Positions 1 to 9,534 of a DNA stretch of 64,000 bases are shown in pieces (position 1 is the stretch's first letter; each line of letters starts with the position of its first letter). This DNA is from Bradyrhizobium hereditatis (GTDB lineage Bacteria; Pseudomonadota; Alphaproteobacteria; Rhizobiales; Xanthobacteraceae). The notes beneath the pieces were generated by a model. The model searched no databases and was not told where the DNA came from. It was given only the letters and a program-made list of their open reading frames with translations. The position numbers and the translations under genes were made by a program. The stretch lies in NCBI RefSeq assembly GCF_020329435.1, contig NZ_JAGKJK010000002.1, positions 124,001-188,000 on the forward strand. The letters are read 5' to 3'.

Positions 1-412
1 GGTCGATCGCCAGCGAGCCCAGATTGAACGTCCCGGTCGAAGCCGGCCAGTCGATCCGCCCTCTGGAATCGAGACCGAGGTCGAGCGACATGCGGCTGAT
101 CGTCAGCTCGGTCGCGCGCACCTCGCCGCGCATCAGGGAGTCCAGGCTGAATTCAACGTCGAGCTTGTCGGCGCGAACCTTGCCAAGATCGTTGGCGCCG
201 CCGACCACGACCGAATGCAGTTGCAGCGACGGCGCCGGCAGCAGGCGCGCGTCAAGCTTGCCGCCGACGCGGACCGGCGCGCCGAGGACGCGCGTCGCCT
301 CGGCCTCGAACTGCGGCCGAAACTGGCTCCAATCGATGAAATATGGCCCGACGAGCGCGGCAATCAGCGCAATGATGAAGGCGATTGCCAGGCCGAGCAG
401 CGTCGTCTGCAC
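1..412 (-). CDS. AsmA family protein, N-terminal part (runs off the left edge)
   Basis: This is the 5' end of a minus-strand gene whose remainder lies left of the window. It begins with GTG at 412, about 5 bases after a strong AGGAG. The first residues are VQTTLLGLAIAFIIALIAAL, a single N-terminal membrane anchor. They are followed by a GPYFIDWSQFRPQFEAEA stretch and a GAPVRVGGKLDARLLPAPSL stretch, which are typical of AsmA-type envelope proteins. These proteins are inner-membrane anchored, have long periplasmic parts, and are linked to outer-membrane lipid transport and assembly. About 137 codons are visible. No other start fits as well. The exact subfamily cannot be judged from this fragment. 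Confidence 0.72.
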   Translation of the reverse strand, partial: MQTTLLGLAIAFIIALIAALVGPYFIDWSQFRPQFEAEATRVLGAPVRVGGKLDARLLPAPSLQLHSVVVGGANDLGKVRADKLDVEFSLDSLMRGEVRATELTISRMSLDLGLDSRGRIDWPASTGTFNLGSLAID

Positions 413-573
413 GGTGTCTCCTCTTGAACCGCCCCGGCGCCGGCCGCATCACGCCGGAACCGGCCCCGGAGCAGCCCGGAATATAGAGAGAAGTTTGGCG
501 ATGTCACAGCGGCATACTGACAGAAGCCTTGGCCGGCTCCGATCGACGCAGCCGGGGGCTCCGCGCCGCGGTT

Positions 574-1806
574 TTACCAGCTTGCCGGCAGGCGCTTGAG
601 GCCGCGCAGCACGAAGGTCGGCCGCCATTCCGCATTGACAGCGTCATCGAGCCGCAGGTCCGGGATCCGCCGCAGCAGGGTCGAAATCGCGATCTCGGCC
701 TCGATCCGCGCCAATTGGGCCCCGAGGCAGAAATGGATGCCGCCGCCAAAGGACAGCGGCTTCACATTGGGCCGGGTAATGTCCAGCCGCTCGGGGTGAT
801 CCGGATAGACCGCCGGGTCGTGATTGGCCGAGCCGAGCAGACACAGCACGCTTTCGCCCTTCGGGATGCGCTTGCCGCCGAGATCGTCAATGTCTTCCAG
901 TGCCACCCGGCCGGTTAACTGCACCGAGGAATCGTAACGCAGGAATTCCTCGATCGCATTGGTGATCAGTTCGGGCCTCGCCTTGAGCAGCGCGAGCTGG
1001 TCAGGATTGCGGTAGAGCGCCAGCAGGCCGTTGCCGATCAGGTTGACGGTGGTCTCGTGGCCCGCACCGAACAGCAGGATAATATTGGCGGTCAGCTCCT
1101 CGTTGGTGAGCTTGCTGCCGTCCTCTTCGGCCTGCACCAGTTGCGTGGTCAGATCGTCGCCCGGGTTCTTGCGCCTGAGCTCGAACAGCTGCTGGAAATA
1201 CATCGCCGCCATCGCATTGCCGGCGTTGCCCTGTTTGATCTCTTCGGGCGATAGCGGCACCGGATCGAGCAGCCGTCCGCCGTCGCGCGAACCGGCATAA
1301 AACGCCTCGCGATGCTCTTCGGGGATTCCGAGCATGTCGCAGATGATCGTGACCGGCAGGCGAAACGCAAAGTCCTCGATCAAGTCCATCTTGCCTTGCG
1401 GGATGATGCGGTCGAGCGTTTCGTCGACGACCTGCTGGATTCGCGGGCGCATGTCCTCGACCCGGCGCGCCGTAAACGCCTTCACCACCAGCCCGCGCAG
1501 GCGGGTGTGGTCCGGCGGATCCTGCTGCAGCATCCAGTGGCTCATGCTGCGGAACACCGGCTCGTCCATGATCTTGGGGCCGTAGCGGCGGATCGTGCGC
1601 TCGACATAGTCCTTGCCGAACCGCTTGTCGCGCAGCACGAGGCTCGCCTCGGCGTGGCGGCTGCAGACATACATGCCGAGCGGCGTCAGGTGCACCGGAT
1701 CAACGGCGCGCATCCGCTCGTAATGCGGATAGGGATTGCGGATGAATTCCGGGTCCAGCGGATTGAATAGCGGCGCGCTGCCGGCAGTCTGAACATGCTC
1801 GTTCAT
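574..1806 (-). CDS. cytochrome P450
   Basis: A 410-residue soluble class I bacterial P450, a heme monooxygenase that needs separate ferredoxin and reductase partners; none are encoded nearby. The I-helix oxygen-activation motif AGHETT is at about residues 248-253. The ExxR pair is at E287/R290. The heme loop FGGGIHFCLG is at 353-362, with the cysteine thiolate ligand at C360. The length is normal for the family. The ATG start follows GAGGTC at good spacing. It is divergent from a TetR regulator 108 bp away, which suggests substrate-induced derepression. The substrate cannot be read from the sequence. Confidence 0.95.
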   Translation of the reverse strand: MNEHVQTAGSAPLFNPLDPEFIRNPYPHYERMRAVDPVHLTPLGMYVCSRHAEASLVLRDKRFGKDYVERTIRRYGPKIMDEPVFRSMSHWMLQQDPPDHTRLRGLVVKAFTARRVEDMRPRIQQVVDETLDRIIPQGKMDLIEDFAFRLPVTIICDMLGIPEEHREAFYAGSRDGGRLLDPVPLSPEEIKQGNAGNAMAAMYFQQLFELRRKNPGDDLTTQLVQAEEDGSKLTNEELTANIILLFGAGHETTVNLIGNGLLALYRNPDQLALLKARPELITNAIEEFLRYDSSVQLTGRVALEDIDDLGGKRIPKGESVLCLLGSANHDPAVYPDHPERLDITRPNVKPLSFGGGIHFCLGAQLARIEAEIAISTLLRRIPDLRLDDAVNAEWRPTFVLRGLKRLPASW

Positions 1807-1871
1807 GGTGACCTCACTGGTTGCTATGCGCCGTGCAGCGCGTTTCCCCGGGGCCGATCGTTCGAAATTCG

Positions 1872-1885
1872 ATACATTGTTGTAT
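1872..1885. promoter_or_regulatory. palindrome between P450 and TetR genes, candidate operator
   Basis: The sequence ATACATTGTTGTAT has inverted arms ATACA/TGTAT around a TTGT spacer. It lies in the 108-bp divergent intergenic region, about 30 bases from the TetR start. TetR-family proteins bind short palindromes in just this position, so it is a plausible autoregulatory operator. Inference only. Confidence 0.4.
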
Positions 1886-1914
1886 TGAGTTGCATTCTCG
1901 CCTAAACTGGCCGG

Positions 1915-2526
1915 ATGTCAAGGGTACGAACGAGACCAACAAGGGACGACACCCGCGAAAAGCTGTTCGAGGCGGCGGCGCGCGTGTTCGAGGAACAGGG
2001 CATCGGCAGCGCCAGCATCGAGGCGATCGCGGCCGCGGCCGGCTTCACGCGCGGGGCGTTCTATTCGAACTTCAAGAGCAAGGACGAGCTGATCATCGCC
2101 ATGCTCGAGGATCATGTCGAACAATCGATCGGGCGCATCCGCGATCTGCTCGATCGGTACAAGAACCTTCCTGATTTTCTCGATGCGCTGAAGAGCATGG
2201 ATCGCAGCCAACAGGATCCGCTCGGCCGCTCTCCCCTGCTCCACATGGAGATGATTCTGTTCGTGGCGCGGGCCGAAAAGCGCCGTCCCGAACTTGCCAA
2301 GCGGTTGCGCGCCCGGCGCAAACTGGTCACCGACATCATCGAGACCACGGCGAGGAACAGCGGCCGCACCACCATTCTCAATCCGACATGGGCCGGCGCG
2401 CTGGTGCTGGCGCTAGAGGATGGCTTCCGTCTGCACCGCCTGATCGATCCCGAGACCACGGCGGCCGACAGTTTCTTCCGCGCCATCAGCGATCTGCAGC
2501 GGGCGATGGGGATTTCAGCGGCATGA
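1915..2526 (+). CDS. TetR/AcrR family transcriptional regulator
   Basis: 203 residues. The N-terminal helix-turn-helix spans about residues 10-60 and includes TREKLFEAAARVFEEQG-like and FTRGAFYSNFKSKDELI motifs, the hallmark of TetR DNA-binding domains. The rest is a variable all-helical ligand-binding domain. It is divergent from the P450 gene, so the likely role is a ligand-responsive repressor of that gene and of itself. The ATG has only a weak ribosome site. An upstream in-frame start is unlikely because it would enter the putative operator. Confidence 0.9.
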   Translation: MSRVRTRPTRDDTREKLFEAAARVFEEQGIGSASIEAIAAAAGFTRGAFYSNFKSKDELIIAMLEDHVEQSIGRIRDLLDRYKNLPDFLDALKSMDRSQQDPLGRSPLLHMEMILFVARAEKRRPELAKRLRARRKLVTDIIETTARNSGRTTILNPTWAGALVLALEDGFRLHRLIDPETTAADSFFRAISDLQRAMGISAA

Positions 2527-2618
2527 GGCCGCATACATCGTGATCGCCAACGAATGCCGGCATCGGAGATTCGACACATTCTGCGCGCCAAGCTTAGGCG
2601 TCGTTCCGCTGCATTCGG

Positions 2619-3620
2619 ATGGTCGCCCTGAAATACCTGATCCCGATATTGCTGTGGCTTTCAGCTACGACCGGCGCCAGGGCCGACGAAGCGATTTCGC
2701 TCGCGCTGCCGATGAGGTGCCAGCCAAGTCTGACCTGCTTCTTTCAGAATTATGTCGATCACGATGCTTCCGACAAGGCTCGCGACTATCGCTGCGGCGG
2801 ACGCAGCTATGACAGGCACGACGGCACCGACCTAAGGATTCGGAATCAGGAGATTCAGAAACAGGGAATAGAAGTGCTCGCCGCCGCGCCCGGGCGCGTC
2901 ATCGGGGCGCGAAATGACATGGAAGACGTTTCCGTGAAGACCGTGGGCAAGGCCGCCATCGCGGGCAAGGAATGCGGCAACGGCGCCGTCATCGAACATG
3001 AGGGCGGCTGGCGCACGCAATATTGCCACATGGCCAAAGGCAGCGTCCGGGTCAAGGCTGGCGATCAAGTGACGACGGGGCAGCCGATCGGCATAGTTGG
3101 ACTATCCGGCGACACCGAATTCTTTCACCTGCATTTTACAGTGCGGCATCGTGGCAAGATCGTGGACCCGTTTGCCCATGGTGCGGAAGAAAATTCCTGC
3201 GGCGGCGGCCGGTCGCTCTGGGCCGCTTCGCTTTCCGAGCAGATCCAATATAGGCCGCGCGAAATCATCGACTTCGGTTTTGCCGGCATCGCCCCGACGA
3301 TGGAATTGGTCGAGTCAGGAGAAATCGACAAGCATCCCGTGACCTCGGGTTCGGATGCGCTCGTCGCCTATGTCAGAGCGATCGGCCTGCAGGCTGGCGA
3401 TCAGCAATCCCTCGCCTTGGAGGACCCTACCGGTGCTTCCATGTCCACCAACAATCTTCCCCCGCTCGACCGGGACAAGGCGCAGTTTCTTGTTATCGCC
3501 GGAAAGAGGCGCACGGAGGCCGCTTGGCCTGCCGGCCGCTACTCCGCAACGTACCGCGTCATGAGAGACGGCGCGGAAGTGCTGCGAAAGACGTTTGATA
3601 TCGAAGCGCGCCTGCGATGA
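2619..3620 (+). CDS. secreted M23-family (LytM-like) peptidase
   Basis: 333 residues with an N-terminal signal peptide (hydrophobic core LIPILLWLSA, likely cleavage after ARA near residue 22). The M23 zinc site is visible: H67-x3-D71 in HDGTD, a catalytic H137 in YCHM, and HLHF at 170-173. The region around residues 90-180 is the beta-rich lysostaphin-like fold. The C-terminal 150 residues are not a domain I recognise. The family cleaves peptidoglycan cross-links or acts as a degenerate activator of amidases; the intact ligands here suggest an active enzyme. Several cysteines fit a periplasmic disulfide-bonded protein. It ends 4 bp from the convergent MFS gene. Confidence 0.85.
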   Translation: MVALKYLIPILLWLSATTGARADEAISLALPMRCQPSLTCFFQNYVDHDASDKARDYRCGGRSYDRHDGTDLRIRNQEIQKQGIEVLAAAPGRVIGARNDMEDVSVKTVGKAAIAGKECGNGAVIEHEGGWRTQYCHMAKGSVRVKAGDQVTTGQPIGIVGLSGDTEFFHLHFTVRHRGKIVDPFAHGAEENSCGGGRSLWAASLSEQIQYRPREIIDFGFAGIAPTMELVESGEIDKHPVTSGSDALVAYVRAIGLQAGDQQSLALEDPTGASMSTNNLPPLDRDKAQFLVIAGKRRTEAAWPAGRYSATYRVMRDGAEVLRKTFDIEARLR

Positions 3621-3624
3621 GCGG

Positions 3625-4926
3625 CTAGTCCTTGCCCCGGACGGCTTGCACCCGGTGCATTTGGCCTGCGACCGCCCTCACCTTGCGTGGCGATGCCTGC
3701 CATATTGCGAGTGCTGACAGGACGCTGACGGCGATGCCGATCGCAAAGGCTAGCGTGTAGCTGCCAGAGAGATCGTACAGCCAGCCGGTCGCCCATGGGC
3801 CCGCAGCGCCGCCGGCCAATGCGGCCAGCATGATAGTGCCAAAAATGCTGCCGTAGTGCTTGCCCTGGAAGATCTCCAGCACCACCGCGCCCATGATCGA
3901 GGTCAGGCCATAGCCGAGCGCGCCCTGCGTGAAGATCATGAGATAGACCAGCGGCAACGCCGGCGCGAATTTCAGGGCGATCAGCGCCGCAAAACAGATC
4001 GCAAAGCCGGCGCAGCTGATGGCCCAGATCCATTCGCGCCCGATCCGGTCGGACAGATGCCCGAGCCAGATCTGGCCGGGAATGCCGAGCAGGCTGACGA
4101 CGCCGAGCGCCCACACCGCGACATTCGCGCTGAAGCCGACGTCGAGCAGAAATTTGGTCTGGTGCACCTGCACGGCGTACCAGACGTAGAGGCCGCAGAA
4201 GTAGCCGAGCGATATCCACCAGAAGCGCGCGGTGCCCAGCGCGCGGCGCAGCGTCCAGTCGGTATTCGCCCACACGGAATCGACGACGTTCGAAACCGGC
4301 GCAGCGGAGGTTGCCGACGGCGCCGCGTCGCCATCGGGCAACAGCCCGATGTCCTCGGGACGCTTGCGCAGCAAGAGGTTGATCGGCGCGAGTACGGCGA
4401 ACACCAGGACGCCCATCGCGGTGCAGGCGGTGCGCCAGCCGGCCTGCTCGATCATGTGCTGCACCCACGGCAGCAGGGTCACTGAGCCGATGCCGACGCC
4501 GGCAAAGGCGAGTCCCATGGCTAGTCCGCGTCGGCGGATGAACCAGTTCGGCAGAAACAGCGACTGGCCAGAATAGCCGAGACACACGCTACCCGCGCCG
4601 ACCAGGACGCCGATGGTGAGGTAGAGATGCCAGGGCTGCGTCGTCAGCGGCGCCAGCAAGAGGCCGCCGCCCATCAGCGCCACGCCAAGCTCCATCACCG
4701 CACGCGGTCCGAAGCGATCCATCATGCGCCCGATCAACGGACTGACGCCGCCGGAAACCACGAAGCCGAACGAAAACGCGCCGGCGGTGACGCCGCGGTC
4801 CCACCCGAACTCGCCGATAATTGGCGGAAAGAACAGCGAGAACGCCGTCCGCGCATTAACGCCGATCGCCATGGTGACGAACGTCACCGCAACGATCAGC
4901 CAGCCATAGAAGAAGGGAAGAGGCAT
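3625..4926 (-). CDS. MFS transporter
   Basis: About 433 residues with roughly 12 hydrophobic segments. The conserved loop 2-3 motif appears as GRMMDRFGPR, and a second copy in the C-half as GHLSDRIGR. The family is secondary active transport across the inner membrane. The layout resembles monocarboxylate or oxalate/formate-type carriers, but the substrate cannot be assigned. The start is uncertain: I chose the ATG at 4926 (MPLPFFYGWLIV), just before the first membrane span. In-frame alternatives are GTG at 4935 and ATG at 4995, and the latter would add a cysteine-rich leader. It is convergent with the M23 gene. Confidence 0.85.
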   Translation of the reverse strand: MPLPFFYGWLIVAVTFVTMAIGVNARTAFSLFFPPIIGEFGWDRGVTAGAFSFGFVVSGGVSPLIGRMMDRFGPRAVMELGVALMGGGLLLAPLTTQPWHLYLTIGVLVGAGSVCLGYSGQSLFLPNWFIRRRGLAMGLAFAGVGIGSVTLLPWVQHMIEQAGWRTACTAMGVLVFAVLAPINLLLRKRPEDIGLLPDGDAAPSATSAAPVSNVVDSVWANTDWTLRRALGTARFWWISLGYFCGLYVWYAVQVHQTKFLLDVGFSANVAVWALGVVSLLGIPGQIWLGHLSDRIGREWIWAISCAGFAICFAALIALKFAPALPLVYLMIFTQGALGYGLTSIMGAVVLEIFQGKHYGSIFGTIMLAALAGGAAGPWATGWLYDLSGSYTLAFAIGIAVSVLSALAIWQASPRKVRAVAGQMHRVQAVRGKD

Positions 4927-5153
4927 GGGGTTCACGGTTGGAGCGGCCGGTGTTGCCGCAGCTGAGCTGCAGCAACGAGCGCAGCACCACATCATGCACG
5001 GCCCGCTCCGCGAAGCAATTCTGCGAGCCGGTTAATAGATTCGGGCCAAACTATTGTTTGTTGTATCCGCGTGTCAGCCGGTCGCATCTGGCCGAAGGCC
5101 AGGAAGCGGGTTAACATGAATTTTTCACAAGTGGTTTTTCAGGAGGTTCAGAA

Positions 5154-5633
5154 ATGGGTGCGTTCGTCGCGGCTGGATATGTCCCGCATGTCCAGGAGCA
5201 GTTGAATTCAAGATTTGCCATCGGAGATGCCCTGAGCGAGATGATAGGCTTCCAAGAAGAGTTCAAGCTATTCTCGCCGCCGCACACGCTCAAAAGCGCA
5301 TTTGCTTTGCTCAACATTGCTCCCGTCGGGGAAACGGACCGTGAAGGTTTCTTCAAGTATCTCAAGTCCTTGATGAAAACGAAGGCCGAAGTCGACGAAG
5401 TGACGTCGACGCTGAGCGGCCACGATCAAATACTCGCTTCGCTCCGGGAGAATCTCGAATCCAAGAGGCCTTTGCCGGTCTATTTCACCTGGCACATCGG
5501 GGAAACGCCCAAAGGGATCGTTCGCATCACCTCGGGCGAGCCATACTCATTCTCCGGCGAGACTTATCTCACCATCTCGGTGCCGACCATACGGGAGGAC
5601 CGGCCCAAGGCGGGGAAGCGCAAGAAGAAATAG
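5154..5633 (+). CDS. hypothetical protein, 159 residues
   Basis: I do not recognise this family. The start is well supported by a full AGGAGG eight bases upstream of the ATG at 5154. The protein has no signal peptide or membrane span. It has mixed helix-rich composition in the N-terminal two thirds, a more strand-like C-terminal third, and ends in a very basic KAGKRKKK tail that could contact nucleic acid or be disordered. The methyltransferase gene follows 14 bp downstream in the same direction, so the two are probably co-transcribed. Confidence 0.65.
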   Translation: MGAFVAAGYVPHVQEQLNSRFAIGDALSEMIGFQEEFKLFSPPHTLKSAFALLNIAPVGETDREGFFKYLKSLMKTKAEVDEVTSTLSGHDQILASLRENLESKRPLPVYFTWHIGETPKGIVRITSGEPYSFSGETYLTISVPTIREDRPKAGKRKKK

Positions 5634-5647
5634 CCTCCATCCCGCGG

Positions 5648-6331
5648 ATGCGCGGACCGCGCGCCAAAGTTCGCGATTACTATTCGGGAACGATCGAACG
5701 TCACGGCCCGACCCCTCTCGGGGTCGATTGGCCGAATGCGGCCTCGCAATATCTGCGCTTCGTCCAGCTTCTGAAGCTGTGTGATTTCAAAAAGCCCTTC
5801 AGCCTGAACGATTTCGGCTGCGGCTATGGCGCGCTTCTGGACTATCTGGCGATGAGACATCCGCAGGCCGAGGTCGCTTATCGCGGCACCGACATTTCAG
5901 CATCGATGATTTCGGCGGCGCGCCAGCGCTGGGCCGGCAACCGGCGCGCGACATTTTCTTTGGGCTCGCAGTGTGGGGAGATGACCGACTATTCGCTCGC
6001 CAGCGGTGTATTCAACGTCCGGCTCGGCCATCCCGTCGCCGATTGGGAGAGCTACGTCGAATCCGTCTTGAGGGATATGCGCGCCAGCAGCCGGATCGGC
6101 TTTTCTGTCAATTTCATGTTGCCGCACGATGACCAGCCGATGGAGGATGAACTCTATCGCAGCCAACCGCGGCGTTGGGTCGCCTTCTGCAGAAAAGAAC
6201 TCGGCTGCAGCGTCAGCCTGCTCAAAGACTATGGGCTGCGTGAGTTCACACTGCTTATTCGCAGGAAGCCGTCGACGGCTGTGCGGCGGCAAACAGGTTC
6301 TCATACGGCGCGGCGCCGGTCTCCTCGATGA
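5648..6331 (+). CDS. class I SAM-dependent methyltransferase
   Basis: 227 residues. SAM-binding motif I is LNDFGCGYGALLDYL near residues 53-67. A post-I acidic residue appears in YRGTDIS near 90. Arrangement and length fit a small-molecule methyltransferase, but the acceptor is unknown. It lies 14 bp behind the hypothetical gene at 5154. Its last 77 bp overlap the 3' end of the convergent cyclase gene. The tail beyond about residue 213 (SHTARRRSPR) is read in the antisense of that gene and may not matter functionally. Confidence 0.82.
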   Translation: MRGPRAKVRDYYSGTIERHGPTPLGVDWPNAASQYLRFVQLLKLCDFKKPFSLNDFGCGYGALLDYLAMRHPQAEVAYRGTDISASMISAARQRWAGNRRATFSLGSQCGEMTDYSLASGVFNVRLGHPVADWESYVESVLRDMRASSRIGFSVNFMLPHDDQPMEDELYRSQPRRWVAFCRKELGCSVSLLKDYGLREFTLLIRRKPSTAVRRQTGSHTARRRSPR

Positions 6332-9300
6332 GATGGCGCGCACGCGCAAGCAGATCGCCTGCCCGGTAGTCTGGGTGGCTCAACCTTCCCTCGCCCAGCA
6401 CCGATGCCAGTATGATCGCGGCACGGCATTCCGCCAGCCGGGCGTGGCGGTCCTTCGCGACTGCCATTCCTCTTTCAGCGACCCGGAAGGCAGCCGTCGG
6501 GCTGTTGCTCCTCAAATGGATTTCCGCAAGGAAGGCGAGCATTTCGCTTTGATATTCCATTCCCGCATAAGCTTCCGTCGCAAGCCGTATGGCGGATTCG
6601 AGCTTCTGTATTGCGGCAACGTGATTGCCGGCCAAGGAAAGCTCCAGCGCCCTGCACACGGCCGCATATACCGCGACATAGGGAATGCGGCTGCTTGCGG
6701 CGATTTCATCGAGGCGGAAGCAGTGATGGTCGGCAAGTTTCTGGTCCTGGGTAAGCCAGGCCAATTCGACGCCGGCGAGATGCGGGATAAACTGAACGGC
6801 CGGATCCGGATGGTCTGTTTCACTCGAGGTCAGCTTGACGATGCTCTGCTTCGCGGCGATGAAATTGCCCATTCGCACCAGCAACCGCGCACGAAGGCTT
6901 TCAACCCACCTTTCGACATTGAAGCCGAGTAAAGCTTCATGGGACTTCTTGATATCAGAGATATGCGCCAGCGCGGTATCGCTGGCTTGAAGCGCTTCCC
7001 GCAGCTTTCCGGCGTATCCACAGGCTTGGCACAGGAAAACCTGCAGCATGGTCCTGACGCTGGGATCTGCAGTGTCTGACAGATCGATCGCTTGCAGAAC
7101 CTGCTTGACGTAGTCGTCCGCCGAACCGGTGCATGCGGAAATCCGGCCGTAAACCGCAAGCGTCAGCACCTCCGAGACCGAGTCTTTCAATTCCCGCGCG
7201 AGGTCGAGCGCCTCCCTGGCGAACGGGGCGATCTCTTCAGCGCTGACGCCCTCGCGCCAGGCAGCATTCATGATCTGACCAGAGGCGCGAATGCGCAGCT
7301 GGTCGGTCTCGGGCGTACGCGGCTGGGATTGCAATAGCAGCCGGACCTTTTGCCACGACTTCATGGCCAGGCGGGAATTGGTCATGCCGATCCAGGTGGC
7401 GGCACGCGCGGTATAGATGGCGGCCGATGCAAAATCCTTCGCTGCCTCGAAATGATACGCAATCAGATCGGCATACTCGCTCAGTTGGTTGTGATGAAAC
7501 CGTTCGAGTGCCTTGGCCACCGCCGAGTGCAGTTCGACCCGGCGGCTGCGCAACTGCATGGCATAGGCGACTTCCTGGATCAGCGGATGTCTGAATGCGA
7601 ACCGGCTCTGTTCGTCCTCGGACGTTACACCTTGAACGAGCTCCAGCCGTGATAGCCTGTTGAGAATGTCGGCGAGATCGTCGGCGGTCGATCTCGTGAC
7701 TTCGGCGAGAACCGAGAGCGGAAATTCGCGCCCGATCGTCGCGCCGATTTGAAGCACCTCCTTGTCCGCCGGAAGGAGACGGTCGATGCGGGCGCCGATC
7801 ACGGTCTGCACGGTTGCCGGAAGCGTCTCGGCGAGCGGCTCTCCGACCGCTTCATAATTTCCGGGACGGCCATCGAGTTCACCGGCATCGACGAGTGACC
7901 TGATCAACTCCTCGGCGAAGAACGGATTGCCGCCGCTGCGCTCGACGATGCGTTCGGCAATTGCTCGGGTGGACGGATGATCGCCGATCAAATCCCTGGT
8001 CAGCGCCGACACGTCCTCGTCTCGCAATTCGTCGAGCCTGATCTCCTGAAAGCCGGGGCCATCGTTCCACGGCACCTGGAAGGTCGGCCGATAAGTGAGG
8101 ATAAGCAAGACACGGCTGACCGAGATGATCTCCACCAGCGCCGAAACGAATTCGACGCTTGCCTCATCGAGCCAGTGAATGTCCTCGATGATGATCACGG
8201 AGGGCGTGCGGGTGCCGTCGCGCACCAGGCTGGAAACCAGATTGATCAGCTTCGCATGCCGTGCCTTGGGATCGAGCATTGGTGCCGGCGATTTGGCAGC
8301 GCGAATGCCGAGGAAATCGGCCAGGATCGGCACGTCGCCGACCAGTTCGGGAATCGTCGCCTCGATCCGCGATGCTATTTTCGAGCGCGCCGTATCCGGA
8401 TCATCCGTCGAAGCAATTCTGAAGAACGTCCGGAAGAATTCCACGAGCGGCTGCAGCGGTCCGGAATGGTCGTAGGGTGACGCTCTCAGATCCAATACCG
8501 GCACCAGCCGGTCCCGCGCGACGCTGGCGAATTCGAAACACAGCCGGCTCTTGCCAAGGCCGGGCGGCGCTGAGATGCCGATCGCCTTGCCGGCGCCGCG
8601 CTCCGCGCCGGCGAAGGCATCATGCAGCACTGCAAGTTCGGCATCGCGTCCGCGATAGGCGCCGAAGACCGCGTCACGGAACGGCGTTCGCGCCGCCTTC
8701 ATCCCCACAAGCCGATAAACCCCGATCGGCCGCGGAAATCCCTTGATGTCCTGATGGCCCAGCGCGCGGCCATCGCAATGCGAGTGCACCAGCTTGAACG
8801 TCGATTCCGTGACGCAGATGTCGCCGGGTTGAGCCATGTGCTCAAGCCGGCTGGCGAGATGCACGGCGGCGCCATAGACGCTTTGCTCCCGCGTGAACCT
8901 ATCCGACAAGCCGGCGACGATCTCGCCGGAGTGAATCCCGACCCGCAGCGTGATGCCGTTGTCGCGCGACGACTGCACCATCGCCAGCGCAGCCTGACAG
9001 GCGCGCAGGGCGTGATCTTCCTGCGCATGGGGGACACCGAATATCACCATCAGCCCATCGCCCATGCTGCGCATGATGGTGCCGTGGAATCGATTGACCG
9101 CATCTCCCATGCGGGCCAGCGCGGGAGGAAGCCGATCGAGCGCCTGCTCGGGATCGTTGTCGCCGATCATTTCGGTCGAGCCGACGATGTCGGCAAACAG
9201 CACCGTGACGACCTTGCGCTCACCGAGCGTCTGGGCCTGCTCGAGGCGCTCGCCACAGCCGCCGCAAAACCTAGCCGCTGCCAGGTTCGGATGCTGGCAA

Positions 9301-9431
9301 TTCGGGCAGATCACGGAAAAGCTGACGCCACACGACCGACAAACCCGGTCGTCCGCCAATGTCTCCATCTGACAGGCCGGGCACAGCATTAATGAACCGT
9401 TACCTAACGTCGGCAGTGGGCTTTCGTGCAC
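6255..9431 (-). CDS. class III adenylate/guanylate cyclase-AAA ATPase-TPR protein
   Basis: 1058 residues in four parts. A zinc-ribbon-like N-terminus (about 17-60) carries several CxxC pairs, for example CPACQ and CGGCGE. A class III cyclase domain (about 70-240) contains FADIVGSTEMI and MRSMGDGLMVIFG. An AAA-type NTPase (about 260-560) has Walker A APPGLGKSR and Walker B IIIEDIHWLDEAS. A long helical TPR-like C-terminus reaches 1058. In the cyclase, the usual N of the VNxAxR motif is H (AVHLASR), as in some members of this multidomain group, so cyclase activity is uncertain. The longest frame starts at GTG 9431; ATG 9389 (MLCPACQMETL) is the other candidate and is in front of the first zinc ribbon. 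Likely a cytosolic signalling protein. Confidence 0.88.
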   Translation of the reverse strand: MHESPLPTLGNGSLMLCPACQMETLADDRVCRSCGVSFSVICPNCQHPNLAAARFCGGCGERLEQAQTLGERKVVTVLFADIVGSTEMIGDNDPEQALDRLPPALARMGDAVNRFHGTIMRSMGDGLMVIFGVPHAQEDHALRACQAALAMVQSSRDNGITLRVGIHSGEIVAGLSDRFTREQSVYGAAVHLASRLEHMAQPGDICVTESTFKLVHSHCDGRALGHQDIKGFPRPIGVYRLVGMKAARTPFRDAVFGAYRGRDAELAVLHDAFAGAERGAGKAIGISAPPGLGKSRLCFEFASVARDRLVPVLDLRASPYDHSGPLQPLVEFFRTFFRIASTDDPDTARSKIASRIEATIPELVGDVPILADFLGIRAAKSPAPMLDPKARHAKLINLVSSLVRDGTRTPSVIIIEDIHWLDEASVEFVSALVEIISVSRVLLILTYRPTFQVPWNDGPGFQEIRLDELRDEDVSALTRDLIGDHPSTRAIAERIVERSGGNPFFAEELIRSLVDAGELDGRPGNYEAVGEPLAETLPATVQTVIGARIDRLLPADKEVLQIGATIGREFPLSVLAEVTRSTADDLADILNRLSRLELVQGVTSEDEQSRFAFRHPLIQEVAYAMQLRSRRVELHSAVAKALERFHHNQLSEYADLIAYHFEAAKDFASAAIYTARAATWIGMTNSRLAMKSWQKVRLLLQSQPRTPETDQLRIRASGQIMNAAWREGVSAEEIAPFAREALDLARELKDSVSEVLTLAVYGRISACTGSADDYVKQVLQAIDLSDTADPSVRTMLQVFLCQACGYAGKLREALQASDTALAHISDIKKSHEALLGFNVERWVESLRARLLVRMGNFIAAKQSIVKLTSSETDHPDPAVQFIPHLAGVELAWLTQDQKLADHHCFRLDEIAASSRIPYVAVYAAVCRALELSLAGNHVAAIQKLESAIRLATEAYAGMEYQSEMLAFLAEIHLRSNSPTAAFRVAERGMAVAKDRHARLAECRAAIILASVLGEGRLSHPDYRAGDLLARARHLIEETGAAPYENLFAAAQPSTASCE

Positions 9432-9534
9432 ATTCTAACATGATTAAGATGAAAGACGCATGGAATGTGCGCCGGACAGCCCGCCCCCTCATTGACGCCG
9501 AAACACTTCCAGACGTTGCGCCGTAACTATACTG

